This document shows positions 7,712 to 16,920 of a stretch of DNA of 64,000 bases, piece after piece; position 1 is the stretch's first letter; each line of letters opens with the position of its first letter. This DNA comes from an uncultured Lentisphaeria bacterium (GTDB lineage Bacteria > Verrucomicrobiota > Lentisphaeria > Victivallales > Victivallaceae). Position numbers and translations under genes: made by a program. The stretch is taken from NCBI GenBank assembly GCA_949282965.1, contig CASDQW010000109.1, forward strand, positions 1-64,000, written 5' to 3'. The notes under the pieces are model-generated. The model was not told the origin of the DNA. It did no database searches and was given only the letters and a program-made list of their open reading frames with translations.

Positions 7712-9310
7712 GTGCAGGAAAAACGCGAGCATTGGGGATCAAGCTGGGGGTTTCTGATGGCGGCGATCGGGTCCGCGATCGGACTCGGCAACATCTGGAA
7801 GTTTCCGTATGTAACGGGCATGAATGGTGGTGGTGCGTTTGTGCTGGTGTACCTGGTCTGCATCGCGGCCATCGGGCTGCCGGTGATGATCTGCGAAATC
7901 GCCATGGGGCGGGCCACGCAGAAAAATCCGCTCGGCGCTTTTCTGGAACTTTCGCCGCGGCATTCGCGGCTGGCGGAATTTCTCGGCGGCATCATTGTGC
8001 TGATCGGGGTGGCGCTGCTGGTGTTTCAATCTTACGGATACGGTGCGTTGCTGGTGCTGACCGGCGGGCTGACCATCCGTTACGGCTGGGCGGTGGCCGG
8101 GATTGTCGACGGGGTGGTGTCGATCGTGCTGATCACAGCGGTGTACAGCGTGGTCGGCGGCTGGACGCTGGCCTATGCCATCCGGGCTTTCATGAACCGT
8201 CTGACGTTTGTCGATGCGGTGGGGGCGGAGGAGGTGTTCGACACTCTGCTGTTCGGCGTGGACGGCGGGTTGTATATGACGATCTCCTGTCAGATGTTGT
8301 TCCTTCTGGCCTGCGCTCTGGTGGTGGCCGGCGGGGTGCGCAAAGGGATTGAACGATATTCCAAAATTCTGATGCCGATTCTGTTCGCTCTGCTGCTGGT
8401 GCTGATCCTGAGAGGAATCACGCTGCCGGGAGCGATGGAGGGGGTGCGCTTTTTCCTGTCGCCTGATTTCTCGAAATTGACTGCGGCGGGAGTGCTGGAA
8501 GCGCTGGGGCATGCGTTTTACACCCTGAGTCTCGGCATGGGGATCATGATTACCTACGGCAGTTATATGGCGCCGAAGCAGTCGATTGTCAAAAATTCTC
8601 TGGCGATCATCGGCTTTGACACGCTGGCGGCCCTGATGGGGGGACTGGCGATCTTTCCGGCGCTTTTTGCCATGGGGTTTCCGCCGGACAGCGGGCCGGG
8701 ACTGGTGTTCAAGATCCTGCCGGTGACGTTCAACCACATTCCGGGGGGACTCGGCTGGTTGTGGAGCGGGGTTTTCTTCGTGGCGTTGGCCATTGCGGCG
8801 ATCACCAGCGGGGTCAGTCTGCTGGAAGTGATGACTTCGGTGCTGATGGACCAGTTGCATCTGCGCCGTTGCTGGGCGGTATTGGCGAGTGTGGTGCCGA
8901 TTGCGCTGCTGGGGATCGTCTGCGCTGTGAGCGTGGACGGCTGGGATCGGATCGCGGGGCTGCATACGATGTTCGAAACGGTATTTGACGAGGTCCCGGA
9001 AAGCTTCTTTAATATGTTGGATTTTCTGACCAGCTACTGGCTGCTGCCGTTGAGCGGAATGGGCATTTCCATCTTCGTCGGCTGGGTGTGGGGGACCCGG
9101 CACGCGCTTCGGGAAATCCGCAAGAGCGGTGGCGACATGCTCGACACCAATCTGATCGTATTGCTCAGCGGGTTGCGCGGCGAACCCGGGTACGGCAATC
9201 CGCACAAGATCTTCACGGCGGCGTCCTGCTGGGGGATTTTCATCCGGTTCATTTCGCCGATCGGGATTATGATTGCGTTTCTGCACTCCATCGGAGTGAT
9301 CAAGCTGTAA
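7712..9310 (+). CDS. Sodium-dependent transporter, NSS (SNF) family
   Basis: Sodium-coupled uptake of amino acids or related compounds across the inner membrane. The N-terminus has the family's first helix signature GSAIGLGNIWKFPYVTGMNG (residues about 17-36), including the unwound GxGxxWRFP-like segment that binds sodium. About twelve hydrophobic segments follow over 532 residues, the usual length for bacterial LeuT-like proteins. The exact substrate cannot be read. The start is GTG with AAGGAG seven bases upstream. It is followed in the same direction by a GltS-type symporter, suggesting a sodium-driven amino-acid uptake pair. Confidence 0.93.
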   Translation: MQEKREHWGSSWGFLMAAIGSAIGLGNIWKFPYVTGMNGGGAFVLVYLVCIAAIGLPVMICEIAMGRATQKNPLGAFLELSPRHSRLAEFLGGIIVLIGVALLVFQSYGYGALLVLTGGLTIRYGWAVAGIVDGVVSIVLITAVYSVVGGWTLAYAIRAFMNRLTFVDAVGAEEVFDTLLFGVDGGLYMTISCQMLFLLACALVVAGGVRKGIERYSKILMPILFALLLVLILRGITLPGAMEGVRFFLSPDFSKLTAAGVLEALGHAFYTLSLGMGIMITYGSYMAPKQSIVKNSLAIIGFDTLAALMGGLAIFPALFAMGFPPDSGPGLVFKILPVTFNHIPGGLGWLWSGVFFVALAIAAITSGVSLLEVMTSVLMDQLHLRRCWAVLASVVPIALLGIVCAVSVDGWDRIAGLHTMFETVFDEVPESFFNMLDFLTSYWLLPLSGMGISIFVGWVWGTRHALREIRKSGGDMLDTNLIVLLSGLRGEPGYGNPHKIFTAASCWGIFIRFISPIGIMIAFLHSIGVIKL

Positions 9311-9397
9311 CCGCCACGGGGCGTTCCGGTGGGAAGTGCCGCGCTCCGGCACGGACCGGATCCATGCGCCGGAGCAAAATGGGAAAGGAATTTCTTG

Positions 9398-10756
9398 ATG
9401 ACTGCGGTCATGTCGTTTGCGTTGTTGTGCCTGCTGCTGGTGTGCGGCAAAGTCCTGCGGGTGTATGTGCCGCTGTTGCAGCGCCTGTACCTGCCGAGTT
9501 CGGTGATCGGCGGCGTGCTGGGGCTGATTTTGATTCGTTGCTGCGGGGATTGGCTGCCGGTGGCGTGGTTTGCACCGTGGAGCGAGGTGCCGGGTTTTCT
9601 GATCAACGTGGTGTTTGCTTCGCTGTTTCTGGGGGTGGCGGTTCCGGGGATCGGCCGTATCTGGCGCATTGCCGCGCCGCAGTTCTGTTATGGGCAGATC
9701 ATTGCCTGGGGACAGTATGTGGTGGGGCTGGGACTGGTGCTGCTGTTGCTGAAACCGCTGTTCGGCGTCAGTGATGTTTTCGGAACGCTGTTGGAAATCG
9801 GGTTTGAAGGCGGACACGGCACGGTCGGCGGCCTGGCGTCCACTTTTGATGCGCTCGGGTTTCCGGAAGGACGCGATCTGGGGTACACGGTTGCCACGGT
9901 CGGGATGATCACCGGGGTGGTATTCGGGATGATCCTGATCAACTATGCCGTCATGCGCGGCTGGGTCAAGGGGATTCGTTCTTTCCGCGATCAAAGTCGG
10001 GCGGAGCGTTGCGGGATCTGGCCGAAACACCAGCAGCCCCCGGCCGGACGACAGACGGTACAGGCGGATTCGATTGACTCGCTGGCCTTTCATGTGGCGA
10101 TTCTCGGGCTGGCGGTGCTGGTGGGGTATCTCTTCAAGCAGGCGTTCATTGGACTGAACCAGGTGGTGCCGGAGGTGATCCGCAATCTCCGGGTGCTGGA
10201 AAGTTTTCCGCTGTTTCCGCTGTGTATGCTGGGCGGTCTGCTGCTGCAGGTGGTGATGAGCCGGTTGCGCATTGATTTTCTGGTGGACCACGGGCAGATG
10301 CAGCGGATTTCCGGAGCTACGCTGGATTTTCTGGTGGTGGCGGCGGTGGCGTCGATCCGGCTGGAATTCGTGCTGGATTATTTCTGGCCGCTGTTGATCA
10401 TGTTCGTATTCGGGATTCTGTGGAATCTTTTTTGCGTGCTGGTGGTGGCGCCGCGACTGCTGCCGGAAACCTGGTTTGAGCAGTCGATTGCCGAATTTGG
10501 CCAGTCGACGGGGGTGACCGCGACCGGGCTGTTGCTGCTGCGGATCGTTGACCCGGAGTCGAAAACCATCGCCCCGCAGGCATTCGGATACAAACAGCTG
10601 CTGCACGAACCGATTATGGGCGGCGGGCTGTGGACCTCCACCGCACTGGTGCTGGTGGCCAACCACGGCGGCATGCCGATCTGGCTGATCAGTGTGGGAG
10701 TGGTGATCTTCTGGCTGCTCTTCTGGCGGCTGGTGGTGAAGCCGTCGATGCGCTGA
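9398..10756 (+). CDS. Sodium/glutamate symporter family protein (GltS-like)
   Basis: An integral membrane protein of 452 residues matching the ESS (glutamate:sodium symporter) family in layout: about ten hydrophobic segments, a glycine-rich re-entrant motif in each half (GFEGGHGTVGGLASTF and the later GQSTGVTATGLLLLRI), and VIGGVLGLILI near the start. It would import glutamate or a similar anion with sodium. The open frame extends upstream, but the ATG chosen begins a clear membrane helix and has GGAAAGGA upstream. A soluble loop rich in Gln/Pro/Arg lies between the two halves. It ends 15 bases before the convergent permease gene. Confidence 0.85.
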   Translation: MTAVMSFALLCLLLVCGKVLRVYVPLLQRLYLPSSVIGGVLGLILIRCCGDWLPVAWFAPWSEVPGFLINVVFASLFLGVAVPGIGRIWRIAAPQFCYGQIIAWGQYVVGLGLVLLLLKPLFGVSDVFGTLLEIGFEGGHGTVGGLASTFDALGFPEGRDLGYTVATVGMITGVVFGMILINYAVMRGWVKGIRSFRDQSRAERCGIWPKHQQPPAGRQTVQADSIDSLAFHVAILGLAVLVGYLFKQAFIGLNQVVPEVIRNLRVLESFPLFPLCMLGGLLLQVVMSRLRIDFLVDHGQMQRISGATLDFLVVAAVASIRLEFVLDYFWPLLIMFVFGILWNLFCVLVVAPRLLPETWFEQSIAEFGQSTGVTATGLLLLRIVDPESKTIAPQAFGYKQLLHEPIMGGGLWTSTALVLVANHGGMPIWLISVGVVIFWLLFWRLVVKPSMR

Positions 10757-10771
10757 CGCCGAATGGTTTTC

Positions 10772-12043
10772 CTACTCGGCGCGCAGAACGGTAATGGGGT
10801 TCTGCTGGGCCGCCTGCCAGGCAGGGTAGGTGCCGAAGATGACTCCAACCAGGCTGGAAATCAGCATCGACGCCACAATGCTCCAGAGTGAATAGACCGT
10901 CGGCATCCCGGCGTAGTAGGTGATGATCTGGGAAATGCCGATGCCCAGAATGACGCCGAGCAGGCCGCCGAGCGAGGTGAGCGAGACGGTTTCGATGAGG
11001 AACTGCAGCAGGATGTCGATTTTCTGGGCGCCGAGCGCGCGCCGTGTACCGATTTCCTTGCGGCGTTCGAAGACGCTGGCGAGCATGATGTTCATGATGC
11101 CGATGCCGCCGACGATCAGCGAAATGCCGGCAATCGAACTCATGACGATGGTGAAGATGTTCTGCGTGGCCTCCCGCTGTTTGAGCAGGTCGAGGGGGAC
11201 AATGACTTCCCAGTCCTTGACCTTGGAGTGGGATTTCCCCAGATAATTGATCAACCGGCGGGCGGTGTTGTCGATGTATTCAAGGTTCCGGATTTTCAGC
11301 AGGAAGACGTCGTAATCGATCAGGGTGACCCGGATGCCGGTGCCGTCGTCGGTATAGGCGTAGTTGCCGTAAAGAATTTCCGAGGTGGGGAAGGGGATGA
11401 GAATCATGTCGTTGGGACTGCCCACCTCCGGATAGTTGGCGCCGATATCGTTGTGCAGCACGCCGATGACGCGGAACACCTGCCCTTCGACGCGGATGGG
11501 GGCGCCGATGACGTCTCTGGCGCCGAGCGGAAAAAGTTTCCGCTTCACGTTGCTGCCGATGACACAGATATTCTGCGGTGCGTGAAAATCCACCCCGGAA
11601 AACCAGCGTCCGTCCGTCATGCCGCTGGCCGAGTCCTCCAGAAAATCCCGGTCGACGCCGACCAGTTTCAAGTCCATCCGGTCCAGCCCCTTGAGAATTT
11701 TTTTGCGGGCGTCCCGCACCCGGGTGATCCGTTCGATGTTATCCAGTTCCAGGATCTTCCGACGGTCGATCGCGCTCAGGCCGTAGGCGTCGATCCGGCT
11801 GGTGCGGTTGGAACTGACGCCGGCGCCCGCGGACGGAGGTTTTTTGGAATAAACGATGATTTTATCGATGCCCATGGCCTCGATCTGCTCAAGCGCTTTG
11901 CGTTTCGCACCTTCCGAAATGGCCAGCATGGCGATGACGCTGCCGACGCCGAAAATCACACCGAGCGAGGTCAGCACCGAGCGCACTTTATGCAGGCGCA
12001 GGTTTTGCAGCGAAAGCTGGACGATGTCGCCGAACATCATCAT
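10772..12043 (-). CDS. MacB/LolC-type ABC transporter permease
   Basis: Permease of the MacB (type VII) ABC superfamily, whose members drive outer-envelope export or efflux by mechanotransmission. The 423-residue protein has the expected layout: one N-terminal membrane helix after SLQNLRLHKVRSVLTSLGV, a large periplasmic MacB_PCD domain (about 45-280), and three C-terminal helices of the FtsX domain with ERRKEIGTRRALGA between the first two. It overlaps the ATPase gene by 4 bases (ATGA). It is the last of four co-oriented genes: secretin, periplasmic adaptor, ATPase, permease. Confidence 0.92.
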   Translation of the reverse strand: MMMFGDIVQLSLQNLRLHKVRSVLTSLGVIFGVGSVIAMLAISEGAKRKALEQIEAMGIDKIIVYSKKPPSAGAGVSSNRTSRIDAYGLSAIDRRKILELDNIERITRVRDARKKILKGLDRMDLKLVGVDRDFLEDSASGMTDGRWFSGVDFHAPQNICVIGSNVKRKLFPLGARDVIGAPIRVEGQVFRVIGVLHNDIGANYPEVGSPNDMILIPFPTSEILYGNYAYTDDGTGIRVTLIDYDVFLLKIRNLEYIDNTARRLINYLGKSHSKVKDWEVIVPLDLLKQREATQNIFTIVMSSIAGISLIVGGIGIMNIMLASVFERRKEIGTRRALGAQKIDILLQFLIETVSLTSLGGLLGVILGIGISQIITYYAGMPTVYSLWSIVASMLISSLVGVIFGTYPAWQAAQQNPITVLRAE

Positions 12044-12789
12044 GATGCAAACGCCCCCTGGGGAAATTCCTGCACCACCAGTCCGTCCCGCAGCCGGATC
12101 ACCTGATCATAATGCGGTTCGAACAACGGGTTGTGCGTCACCATGACAATGGTGACGTTCTGTTCCCGGTGCAGGCGGTGAAAGAGATTCATGATTTCGT
12201 TGCCGGTTTTTTCGTCCAGGTTTCCGGTCGGTTCATCGGCCAGCAGAAAAGTCGGATGGTTGCCGAGCGATCGGGCCACCGCCACCCGCTGGCATTCGCC
12301 GCCGGAGAGCTGGGTCGGCCGGTGCCCGAGCCGGTGCCCGAGTCCAACCTGCTTGGCCAGTTCAAGCGCACGGGCCCGCCGGACGCGTCGCGAAACGCGG
12401 TTGTAGATCATGGGAACTTCGATGTTCTGTTCGATCGTCAGGTACGGGAACAAGTTGAAACTTTGGAAGATGAACCCGATTTTGCGGTTGCGGATCGTCG
12501 CCTGCTCCTGGTCGGTCAGGGTTTCCACGTTGATGTCTTCGAGCAGATAGCTGCCGGACGTGGGCACGTCGAGCATGCCCAGAATGTTCAGCATGGTCGA
12601 TTTGCCGGAACCTGAGGTACCGACAATGCCGACGAACTGGCCGCGCCGGATTTCGAAGGAAATGCCCTTGAGCACGTTGACGGCCAGTTCTCCGGTATTG
12701 TAGGTTTTTCGGATGTCGTTCAGCCGGAGAACGACCTCGCCGCCGGCGTATGGTGTGATTTCAAACGGGGTACTGCTGCTCATGGCCAT
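12040..12789 (-). CDS. ABC transporter ATP-binding protein (MacB/LolD type)
   Basis: The ATPase that powers the adjoining permease. The 249-residue protein shows Walker A GTSGSGKST (about residues 56-64), the Q-loop around FIFQSFNLFPYLT, the signature LSGGECQR, Walker B LLADEPTGNLD and the H-loop MVTHN. The GNLDEKTG stretch after Walker B is typical of LolD/MacB ATPases. It lies 5 bases after the adaptor gene and overlaps the permease by 4 bases, so the three products should be made together. Confidence 0.95.
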   Translation of the reverse strand: MAMSSSTPFEITPYAGGEVVLRLNDIRKTYNTGELAVNVLKGISFEIRRGQFVGIVGTSGSGKSTMLNILGMLDVPTSGSYLLEDINVETLTDQEQATIRNRKIGFIFQSFNLFPYLTIEQNIEVPMIYNRVSRRVRRARALELAKQVGLGHRLGHRPTQLSGGECQRVAVARSLGNHPTFLLADEPTGNLDEKTGNEIMNLFHRLHREQNVTIVMVTHNPLFEPHYDQVIRLRDGLVVQEFPQGAFAS

Positions 12790-12794
12790 CCGGG

Positions 12795-14318
12795 TCAGGA
12801 TTCACTGTCCTGTTTTTTCTGGTAGGGCCGGTAGAGATAGACGATGTCATTCTCCTTGAGCCCGTCGAGAATTTGAACGTAATTGCTGTTGGCCTCCCCG
12901 ATGGTGACCGGAACCTCCTTGGGGGCGCCGCCGCGATGACAGTAGACGAAGAACGACGAATTGTTTTCAAACACGGCCTCCACCGGTACAAACAGCACGT
13001 CGCGCAGAATTTTGGAAATGACCTCGACCTCCACGCTCATGCCGTTCACCAGCTGGGGATTTTGTTCGTCCAGGGTAATGCGGGAATTGTAGACCTTGGG
13101 GGAGGCGCTGTCCCAGCTGATCTGGTTGACCGGAAGCGTGGCGATCTGGCTGATCGTACCGCTCAATTTGAGCGTCGGCAGGGAGTCGGGGGTGATGACC
13201 ACCCGGTTGCCGGTATGGATCCGGGAGCGGTACTGTTCCGGCAGGTCGAAATCCACCATCAGGTTGTCCATTTCCGGGATGGTCAGAATGATCTGGCCCT
13301 TCCAGATGTCCATGCCCGGCTTGACGTCCGGGTTGCCCCAGCGCCGGTCGGGGTCGGCGTAGATGACGATGCCGTCGGCAGGGGCGACCAGTTTCATCAT
13401 CGGCAGATAGGATTCGTATTTTTCCAGCTGGTTGACGATCCGGCGGATGTTGGTACGCAAATTATCCACCAGTTTCTTTTTCTGCACGAGGTTGGAGGCG
13501 GTGGAAATACGCACCCGTTCCCGATTCAGTTTGGCCTGTTCCAGTTCGTTGTAGAGCCGCAGCAAAGTGATCGGATTGTCGTAACGCTGAAAGGCCTTGC
13601 GGTCGGTCTGGGCGCTGGAGAGGGCGTTTTCCGCGGTGTCGATTTTATTCTGCAAATCGCGGAGCTCCTTCTGGTTCTGTTGTTCTCCGGCCTCGTCACT
13701 GACGCCTTCTTCTTTGATGGCTTTCAGCTTGTCTTCGTAGTCCTGCTTGGCGTTGAGCAGGTTGGTTTCGGCGGTCGCAATCTGCAGCGCGAGATTTTTT
13801 CTGGTATTGGAGCGTTCGAGACGCAGGTATTTGCGAAGCGCGGCCTCGGCCTGGTTCAAACGGTCTTCGGCAACTTTTAGGTCCACCTCGTTGCTGCTTT
13901 CCTGCACTTTGGCGTTTTCGATGGCGATGGCGAGTTCCTTTTCCTGATTGGAATAGGAGATACGCAGGTCGTCGATTTTTTCCTTGAGTTCGTCGGTTTC
14001 GAAAACCGCCAGCACATCGCCTTTTTTGACCTTGGCGTTCTCGTCGACCACCGAAAGCAGCTTGGTGCGGTAGTTGGCCTGCAGCGACAGTTTATGTTTT
14101 TCACTGGCACTGACGTTGCCGCTGAGACGCAACCCGATGATCAGGTTGTCGCGCTTGACCTTGAACGTCCGGTCGATGGCGGTATCGCCGCGGCGGATGG
14201 CGAACTGTTCATCCGCGCGGCGTTCCGCGAGGTAGACCACGCCCCAGCAGTAGCCCGCGGCGGCCAGCAGGACCGGGACGGCGGTCAGAATGGTGATTTT
14301 CATCCAGCGAATGCGCAC
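12795..14318 (-). CDS. HlyD/MacA-type periplasmic adaptor
   Basis: Membrane-fusion (periplasmic adaptor) protein of a tripartite export system. The 507 residues show an N-terminal anchor helix (about 8-28), a first half-lipoyl segment (LRLSGNVSASEKHKLSLQAN and VKKGDVLAVFETDEL), a very long coiled coil (about 110-320) split by an acidic insert (KEEGVSDEAGEQQ), the second lipoyl half (LVAPADGIVIYADPDRRWG), and C-terminal beta-barrel and membrane-proximal domains. The coiled-coil hairpin is longer than in MacA, which may suit a different outer-membrane partner. The start is GTG with GAGGGG upstream. It lies 15 bases after the secretin gene and 5 bases before the ATPase. Confidence 0.9.
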   Translation of the reverse strand: MRIRWMKITILTAVPVLLAAAGYCWGVVYLAERRADEQFAIRRGDTAIDRTFKVKRDNLIIGLRLSGNVSASEKHKLSLQANYRTKLLSVVDENAKVKKGDVLAVFETDELKEKIDDLRISYSNQEKELAIAIENAKVQESSNEVDLKVAEDRLNQAEAALRKYLRLERSNTRKNLALQIATAETNLLNAKQDYEDKLKAIKEEGVSDEAGEQQNQKELRDLQNKIDTAENALSSAQTDRKAFQRYDNPITLLRLYNELEQAKLNRERVRISTASNLVQKKKLVDNLRTNIRRIVNQLEKYESYLPMMKLVAPADGIVIYADPDRRWGNPDVKPGMDIWKGQIILTIPEMDNLMVDFDLPEQYRSRIHTGNRVVITPDSLPTLKLSGTISQIATLPVNQISWDSASPKVYNSRITLDEQNPQLVNGMSVEVEVISKILRDVLFVPVEAVFENNSSFFVYCHRGGAPKEVPVTIGEANSNYVQILDGLKENDIVYLYRPYQKKQDSES

Positions 14319-14333
14319 TTTGCCACCCCCTCG

Positions 14334-15758
14334 TCACGGTTTGGGGAGGCCGGTGGGAATTTCACCGGTCGTGGATTCGCTTTTCTGCAGCGGATCGCGG
14401 TCGATGAATTCATGCTTGACCTGCTGCAACGTATTTTCAGTCTGCGGCAAAGTCGGCGACTTGCGGATGATGTCCCCGATGGCGTTGCTGCTCCGGGCGG
14501 TTTCGTCCGGGTCGAAAAGAATCCCGTCGGCCAGGTCGTCCGGCGTCAGAATGCGTACCCGGAGGAAGAACAGCAGCTGAATCAGCTCCTTTTCCCGGTA
14601 TTTGGAGGTGAACAACTCTCCGAAATAGGGAATGTCGCTCAAAAACGGGATGCGTTCCTGGCGGACGGATTCCCGGTTGTTGTACAACCCGCCCATGACG
14701 ATGGTCTGGCCGTCTTCGAGCTTGATGTTGGTTTCGATGCTGCGCACGGAAATCACCGGCACCTGATAGGAACTGGTCCCCTGTGAGATGGTTTGATAGC
14801 TCTGAATGTTGGAGACCTGCGGCGACACCAGCAAGGTGACGTTGTCCTCGTTGATCATTTTCGGGGTTACGTCCAGCGTGACGCCGACCCGTTTAAAGGT
14901 GGTGCTGGTCTGGATGCTGCCGTTGGTGTTGGTCTGGGACTGAATCGGGACGTCCTGACCGTTGGAGATGGTGGATTTTTCATTGCGGGCCACAACAATG
15001 GTCGGCGAGGACAGAACCTTGGCATCCTGGGCATTGAGCAGCCACTGGAAGGCGGCATGAATGCTCTTGTCGCCGGATGAGAAGACCCAGTCCATGCCGC
15101 CGCCGTCTTTCGTCGTGGTCGGCGCCAGCGAAGAAGTGGTCATGCCGGCGCTGTTGTTGACGGCGCCGGGACTCGCGTGGCCGTTCTCATCGATCACGGT
15201 GACGTCCTTGGTTTGATTGAAGGTCAGCGACATGTTGCGCTGCATGCCGTCGGAAATCATGATTTCCACGACTTTGGCTTCGATCAACACCTGCGAGGAG
15301 GCGACATCGATGGCGGGAAGAATTTCTGCCAGCGCTTCGATGTTTTCCTTTTTGTCGTTGATGATGAGCATGTTCTGTTCTTCAGTCGGTTCCACGTACC
15401 CGTCATTGGTAATCAGGGATTCCACGCTGGTGGACAGTTTGCTGGCGGTATTGTAGCGGCAGCGGTAGACCAGGGTGGCGCGCCCGCTGATGCCGGGCAG
15501 GATTTTCAGATAACGTTGTTCCGGTGCGGGGCGGCCTTTGCGGACTTTCTGCTGCGGCGCGAACAATTCCCGAAGCTGGTCTGCGACCCGGATCACGTTT
15601 TCCCGGCCGGCCTGAATATCCTCCGGGGTACGGACCACGATTTCTCCGGGATTGAGGATGGAAGGCGGATTGCCGCTTTGCTCCGACGCGGATGCCGAAG
15701 AACAACAAAGCACCAGGACACTGATTGGGAACAGACGGAGAAAGAATGGTCGAAACAT
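14334..15758 (-). CDS. Secretin-family outer membrane channel
   Basis: Outer-membrane pore of the GspD/PilQ superfamily. The 474-residue protein has a Sec signal peptide (to about ASAS at residue 25), an N-terminal region, one secretin N1/N3-like domain (about 105-150, TEEQNMLIINDKKENIEALAEIL), and the secretin barrel domain (about 155-395). Barrel landmarks include VLIEAKVVEIMISDG, GVTLDVTPKMINEDNVTLLV, and the strongly conserved DGQTIVMGGLYNN, IPFLSDIPYFGELF and ELIQLLFFLRVRIL. A 75-residue tail follows. It is short for a type II secretin, having one N domain instead of three or four. No other type II secretion or pilus genes are nearby. Instead it is the first gene of an operon with an adaptor and a MacB-type ABC pair. 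Confidence 0.9.
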   Translation of the reverse strand: MFRPFFLRLFPISVLVLCCSSASASEQSGNPPSILNPGEIVVRTPEDIQAGRENVIRVADQLRELFAPQQKVRKGRPAPEQRYLKILPGISGRATLVYRCRYNTASKLSTSVESLITNDGYVEPTEEQNMLIINDKKENIEALAEILPAIDVASSQVLIEAKVVEIMISDGMQRNMSLTFNQTKDVTVIDENGHASPGAVNNSAGMTTSSLAPTTTKDGGGMDWVFSSGDKSIHAAFQWLLNAQDAKVLSSPTIVVARNEKSTISNGQDVPIQSQTNTNGSIQTSTTFKRVGVTLDVTPKMINEDNVTLLVSPQVSNIQSYQTISQGTSSYQVPVISVRSIETNIKLEDGQTIVMGGLYNNRESVRQERIPFLSDIPYFGELFTSKYREKELIQLLFFLRVRILTPDDLADGILFDPDETARSSNAIGDIIRKSPTLPQTENTLQQVKHEFIDRDPLQKSESTTGEIPTGLPKP

Positions 15759-15822
15759 GGAGATGGAAACCCTCTGCGTGATGCGTTACCGTTGTGATTT
15801 TTTTTACTGAATAATTTCCGGC

Positions 15823-15851
15823 ATTATACATCTGTTTTCCCAAAAAATCAA
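15823..15851 (-). promoter_or_regulatory. Promoter of the secretin-ABC operon
   Basis: On the minus strand, TTGATT (15846-15851), a 17-base spacer and a perfect TATAAT (15823-15828), about 65 bases before the secretin start. Confidence 0.75.
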
Positions 15852-15978
15852 CCCGGAAAATCACCTTTTGAAAAAAACTTTAAAAATTAAAAAAAAACCT
15901 TTTTCTTTGCGGAAAAATTCAGTCCGGACCACTATATTAATAGGACAACAACCCACAACTGACGAAGGCCGGCTGCAC

Positions 15979-16911
15979 ATGAAGAAAAAAAATATTTTGA
16001 TCATCGGACTCGGCCTGCTGGGCGCCTCTCTCGGGATGGCGCTTCGCGGTTCGGGCATGCGTCGGCTGGGATGGTCCCACCGGAGAGAGACCCGGTGTGC
16101 CGCGCTTGCCGCGGATGCGGTCGATGAAATCGCCGAACAGCCGGAATCGTTGCTGGCGCGGGCAGACTTGACGGTGCTGGCGCTGCCCATTCCGGCGATC
16201 ATGACGTTTCTGGAAGAGTATGCCTGCTGCTGGCGGCCCGGAGTGGTGGTTACCGATGTGGGCAGTGTGAAAACGGATATCCTGGAGGCCGCCCGGCGGT
16301 CACTGGCCGGGCGTGGCGTGCATTTCATCGGCAGCCATCCCATGGCCGGAACGGAAAAAAGGGGGGTGGCCTGTGCATTCCCCGAACTTTATGAGAACGC
16401 GGAGGTGTTCGTGGTGCCTCCGCCTGACGCCGCACCGGAGGCGGTGGCGGAGGTGGAGGCGCTCTGGACTGCCATCGGCACCCGGGTGGTGCGCATCGGA
16501 GCAACCGAGCACGACGATCTGGTGGCGCATACCAGCCATGTTTTGCACATTCTGGCTTCGGCGCTGGCGTTGAGTGTGCTGGATGCGGCTTCACCGGAGG
16601 CGCGCCGGAGGCGTTTTGCGGGTTGTGCAACGGGGTTTCGGGACACGTCGCGGATTGCTTCAAGCAACCCGGTGATGTGGCGGGAAATCATTGAGCATAA
16701 TCAACCGGCGGTCCTGGCGGCGATGCGGGACTTCGATCGGCGTTACGAACGGTTTCGGACGTTGATTGAGCAGGGCAACTTCGATGCTTTCGAACAGGAG
16801 TTTGCCGAAGGAAAACGATTGCGGGATGAATGGGTGGCCTACAAGTGTGCCACCGCTTCGGAGAAGAGAGAAAAGCCGGCTGCGGCCGGCACGGACAATA
16901 GAGGGAGTTGA
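15979..16911 (+). CDS. tyrA: Prephenate dehydrogenase family protein
   Basis: NAD(P)-dependent dehydrogenase of tyrosine biosynthesis, converting prephenate to 4-hydroxyphenylpyruvate (or arogenate to tyrosine). The 310-residue protein starts with a Rossmann motif (ILIIGLGLLGASLGMAL), then shows the family's TDVGSVK and FIGSHPMAGTEKRGVACA, which holds the conserved catalytic His, and a C-terminal helical dimer domain with THSSHVLH-like HTSHVLHILASAL. No ACT or chorismate mutase domain is fused. The ATG was chosen because GAAGG precedes it; the upstream frame codes an implausible Lys-rich extension over AT-rich promoter DNA. A -10-like TATATT lies at 15933-15938. Which substrate it prefers cannot be told. 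Confidence 0.88.
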   Translation: MKKKNILIIGLGLLGASLGMALRGSGMRRLGWSHRRETRCAALAADAVDEIAEQPESLLARADLTVLALPIPAIMTFLEEYACCWRPGVVVTDVGSVKTDILEAARRSLAGRGVHFIGSHPMAGTEKRGVACAFPELYENAEVFVVPPPDAAPEAVAEVEALWTAIGTRVVRIGATEHDDLVAHTSHVLHILASALALSVLDAASPEARRRRFAGCATGFRDTSRIASSNPVMWREIIEHNQPAVLAAMRDFDRRYERFRTLIEQGNFDAFEQEFAEGKRLRDEWVAYKCATASEKREKPAAAGTDNRGS

Positions 16912-16920
16912 GACGGAAAA

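Noticed and set aside
7739-10666. 975-codon open frame on the minus strand
   Set aside because: It is antisense to the two transporter genes. The translation is rich in His, Gln, Arg and Pro, has no domain, and arises from high GC with few stops.
14334-15758. Type II secretion or type IV pilus cluster
   Set aside because: Only the secretin is present; no GspE/F/G-type ATPase, platform or pilin genes lie on either side.
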